This document shows positions 63,741 to 64,000 of a DNA stretch of 64,000 nt, in pieces. Positions within the stretch are counted from its first letter, which is position 1. Each line of letters begins with the position of its first letter. Position numbers and translations under genes: made by a program. The notes below the pieces were generated by a model that had not been told where the DNA came from, did not search any database, and saw nothing but the letters and a program-made list of their open reading frames with translations. The stretch comes from Maea johnstoni (taxonomy: Eukaryota > Annelida > Polychaeta > Spionida > Magelonidae), in assembly GCA_963942565.1 (NCBI GenBank), contig OZ012685.1:6214523-6278522 (forward strand), read 5' to 3'.

Positions 63741-64000
63741 TTAAGTCTGATCCTCCAGCTGAGTGCTAGATGGATTGAGAGGCTTAAAGTCACTATAATC
63801 AGCCAGACTCGCTCAGCATGGATCACACCTAGCACTTCCTAAGAACTTCAGTAATAGTAGTATGGCGACACAAACATTACATCATACACTGCTGGACTGC
63901 AGAGTAACAAGAAAACTGGCAATTAGTAGTTCTATTAGTATCTGAGAATATGAGAGCATATGAGGCAAGTTTAGGTTAAACAACTACATGTACGTAGTCA

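Larger units (their letters stand above)
59702..64000 (-). other. Last intron (partial) of the minus-strand gene
   Basis: 4.3 kb without a recognisable exon. It contains two TTAA-type MITEs (59823-60041, 63534-63740), a (TG)n tract and, at about 61000-61085, an isolated family end reading CCCATTCATGCC. The intron could instead end within the stretch at an exon too short for me to see. Confidence 0.6.

Overview
The window is metazoan nuclear DNA, most likely from a marine invertebrate. It is AT-rich, has multi-kilobase introns with GT..AG ends, and carries long (TA)n tracts, minisatellites and many small DNA-transposon relics. The encoded proteins are close to vertebrate WDR13 and RAC1. I cannot name the phylum from the sequence alone. 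There are no bacterial features, tRNA, rRNA or CRISPR arrays that I can support.

Layout. (1) 1-927 (+): the 3' end of an unrecognised gene encoding a Ser/Thr/Asp/Glu-rich tail. (2) 928-10798: a tail-to-tail intergenic stretch with a (TA)n tract and three MITE-like elements. (3) 10799-25061 (-): a complete 12-coding-exon WDR13 gene, 476 aa after joining, with every junction in phase. (4) 25062-25465: a compact head-to-head promoter interval. (5) 25466-46829 (+): a complete 5-exon Rac GTPase gene, exactly 192 aa, with two introns of over 9 kb. Intron 2 holds three separate minisatellite arrays, a hAT-type MITE with a large palindrome, and a 1.27-kb TTAA-flanked insertion lying inside one of the arrays. 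(6) 46830-59537: Rac 3' UTR and intergenic DNA with degenerate repeats. (7) 59538-59701 (-): the last coding exon of a gene whose body lies to the right of the window; its last intron fills the remainder, about 4.3 kb.

How the genes relate. WDR13 and Rac are divergently transcribed, with 404 bp between their ATGs, so they probably share a bidirectional promoter. YY1-like motifs lie at the WDR13 start codon and just upstream of Rac. The two outer genes are each convergent with the inner gene beside them. WDR13 is a WD40 protein of nuclear type; Rac is a membrane-attached switch for actin regulation. I see no shared pathway.

Most notable observations: a recent 64-bp tandem duplication across the WDR13 exon 3 splice acceptor that creates a decoy acceptor; a 1272-bp TTAA insertion into a 102-bp minisatellite whose empty site can be read from neighbouring units; a hAT MITE with a perfect 8-bp target duplication and an intronic palindrome; and a family of about 200-bp TTAA-flanked MITEs with ends near CCCATTCATGCC scattered across the window. 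None amounts to a new biological system. They are mainly genome-dynamics observations around two conserved genes.
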